A stretch of DNA of 36,551 nt, from contig JAQXHU010000028.1 of NCBI GenBank assembly GCA_029007435.1, forward strand, positions 1 through 36,551. The letters run 5' to 3'. Shown here in pieces: positions 35,520-36,551 of the stretch (its first letter is position 1; every line of letters starts with the position of its first letter). The position numbers were made by a program, and so were the translations under genes. The notes below the pieces were generated by a model, which saw nothing but the letters and a program-made list of their open reading frames with translations, was not told the DNA's origin and made no database searches. Source of the stretch: Bacteroidales bacterium (GTDB lineage: Bacteria; Bacteroidota; Bacteroidia; Bacteroidales; UBA932).

Positions 35520-36551
35520 TTATTTCATTACATATCCCCAAGGATTGAGTTCGCAAGGAATCTCCTCTCCGTCCCCGGATTTGACAACGGCATTCACTGG
35601 CCCAGCCGAGAGATTGGCGATGAAGGTCAATGTGTCGCCGGCATTCATCCTCTTGAAAGCCAATACTTTATCATTGACGCAGACTCCATCGGTGAAGGCA
35701 TCCAGGTATTCAACAGAGCCTTCCTTGCCGGGCCTCAATGCCGGGCGTGTATGGCGGAGTTTGCAGAGCTCCCTGTACATTACAGTATAGTCATTCTCCT
35801 CCCATCCAGCAATCGGATCTTTCTCGAAGAAGAGGAACCTGTGGTCGAAGCCGACTTCCTGTCCGGTGTAGATGAGTGGCTGGCCCTGCGGCAATGTGAA
35901 TGTGAGGAAAGCCATCACCTCTGCTGCATCTCCCATTCTCTCGAACTCGGAACCTGCCCAGGAGTTCTCGTCGTGGTTGGAGGTGAACATCAGGCGGAAT
36001 GCATCAGTCCCGAATCTTTCGACGTTGCGGGAAAGATAATTCCTCAGAGAATCGGCATTGGACCTGCCCTGTGCGATGGCGTTGAGCATGTGATGCAGCT
36101 CCCAGGAATAAGATGCGTCGAATCCTGCCTCGTGGAGCTGCGGGTCTTCACCTTCGGCGAGCATATAGATGTGTCCGAATTCGTTCCTGAGGCTGTCTAT
36201 GGTGCCTTTCCAGAAATCCATCGGCACTTCGCAGGCCATGTCGCAGCGGAATCCGTCGATTCCTCTCCTCAGCCAGAAGCGCATCGACTCCCTCATCTCG
36301 TGACGCATGTCCTCATTGTCATAGTTCAATGCTGCAATGTCGGTCCAGTCGTACTGCACGATGGTATTGCCGAGGGAATCCCTCTCATACCAGTCAAGTG
36401 GCTTTCCGTTAATCCATTTCGCGTCCGGGGAGGTGTGGTTGGCGACCCAGTCGAGAATCACTTTCAAGCCGTCCTTGTGGGCCTCGGCCAGAAACGCGTC
36501 AAAGTCCGCGAGACTGCCGAATTCCGGGTTCACGTCACAATAGTCCGATAT
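35520..36551 (-). CDS. GH13 alpha-amylase family enzyme, 5' end cut by window
   Basis: The frame is open to the right edge, so the N-terminus is missing; the visible 343 codons begin in the barrel at DYCDVNPEFGS. Region I reads LDWVANHTS, region II GIDGFRCDMA (catalytic Asp), region III YMLAEGEDP (catalytic Glu) and region IV TSNHDENSW (Asp), so the enzyme looks intact. The C-terminal beta domain is short and there is no sign of a CBM58 insertion like that in SusG in the part seen. It is upstream of susA and susB in one operon and probably acts on starch or maltodextrin. The segment YTGQEVGFDHRFLFFEKDPI resembles amylases of the GH13 group common in Bacteroidota maltodextrin operons. Confidence 0.92.
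   Translation of the reverse strand: MSDYCDVNPEFGSLADFDAFLAEAHKDGLKVILDWVANHTSPDAKWINGKPLDWYERDSLGNTIVQYDWTDIAALNYDNEDMRHEMRESMRFWLRRGIDGFRCDMACEVPMDFWKGTIDSLRNEFGHIYMLAEGEDPQLHEAGFDASYSWELHHMLNAIAQGRSNADSLRNYLSRNVERFGTDAFRLMFTSNHDENSWAGSEFERMGDAAEVMAFLTFTLPQGQPLIYTGQEVGFDHRFLFFEKDPIAGWEENDYTVMYRELCKLRHTRPALRPGKEGSVEYLDAFTDGVCVNDKVLAFKRMNAGDTLTFIANLSAGPVNAVVKSGDGEEIPCELNPWGYVMK

Overview
The window is chromosomal DNA from a member of the Bacteroidota, most likely order Bacteroidales. The evidence is two SusC/SusD outer-membrane pairs, many lipoproteins with a Cys right after a short signal peptide, promoter elements of the TAnnTTTG type, weak or absent Shine-Dalgarno sequences, and SusA/SusB homologues. 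Base composition looks close to balanced in coding regions, higher than in typical Bacteroides. I cannot fix the family or genus.

Left part (1-5391): the 3' end of a GT35 alpha-glucan phosphorylase overlaps ribF. A small membrane-anchored acidic protein of unknown role follows, then a tight greA / HIT-protein / redox-dead TlpA-like lipoprotein cluster that ends at a strong terminator. The greA leader contains a terminator-like hairpin directly after its promoter.

Second part (5392-11853): an AT-rich regulatory stretch with palindromic AAACGTTTAA sites precedes a four-gene SusC/SusD operon with two small accessory lipoproteins and no glycosidase. Its composition resembles the BT2261-2264 type of SusCD system, for which peptides have been reported as ligands.

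Third part (11854-14627, minus strand): a ribbon-helix-helix antitoxin and YafQ-like toxin with their own promoter/operator, followed in the same direction by a SipW-like S24/S26 peptidase and an ABC exporter.

Fourth part (14628-31337), the main system: a sialic-acid utilisation locus around a divergent promoter. Minus arm: an NAL/DapA-family aldolase paralogue, an S-type sulfatase and a GxDLY/SGNH esterase. Plus arm: N-acetylneuraminate lyase, sialidase 1 (secreted), SusC, SusD, sialidase 2 (lipoprotein) and a three-PKD plus LamG surface lipoprotein. A GntR/FCD regulator and a fusion of a sialic-acid mutarotase (Kelch propeller) to a sodium/solute symporter follow. Together these can strip decorations from sialoglycans, release sialic acid, move ligand across the outer membrane, convert the anomer, import it and cleave it to ManNAc plus pyruvate. 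The epimerase and kinase steps downstream of ManNAc are not encoded here.

Right part (31342-36551, minus strand): a starch/maltodextrin operon of a GH13 amylase (cut by the window edge), a SusA-like GH13 and a SusB-like GH97. It converges with the sialic-acid locus at a hairpin terminator.
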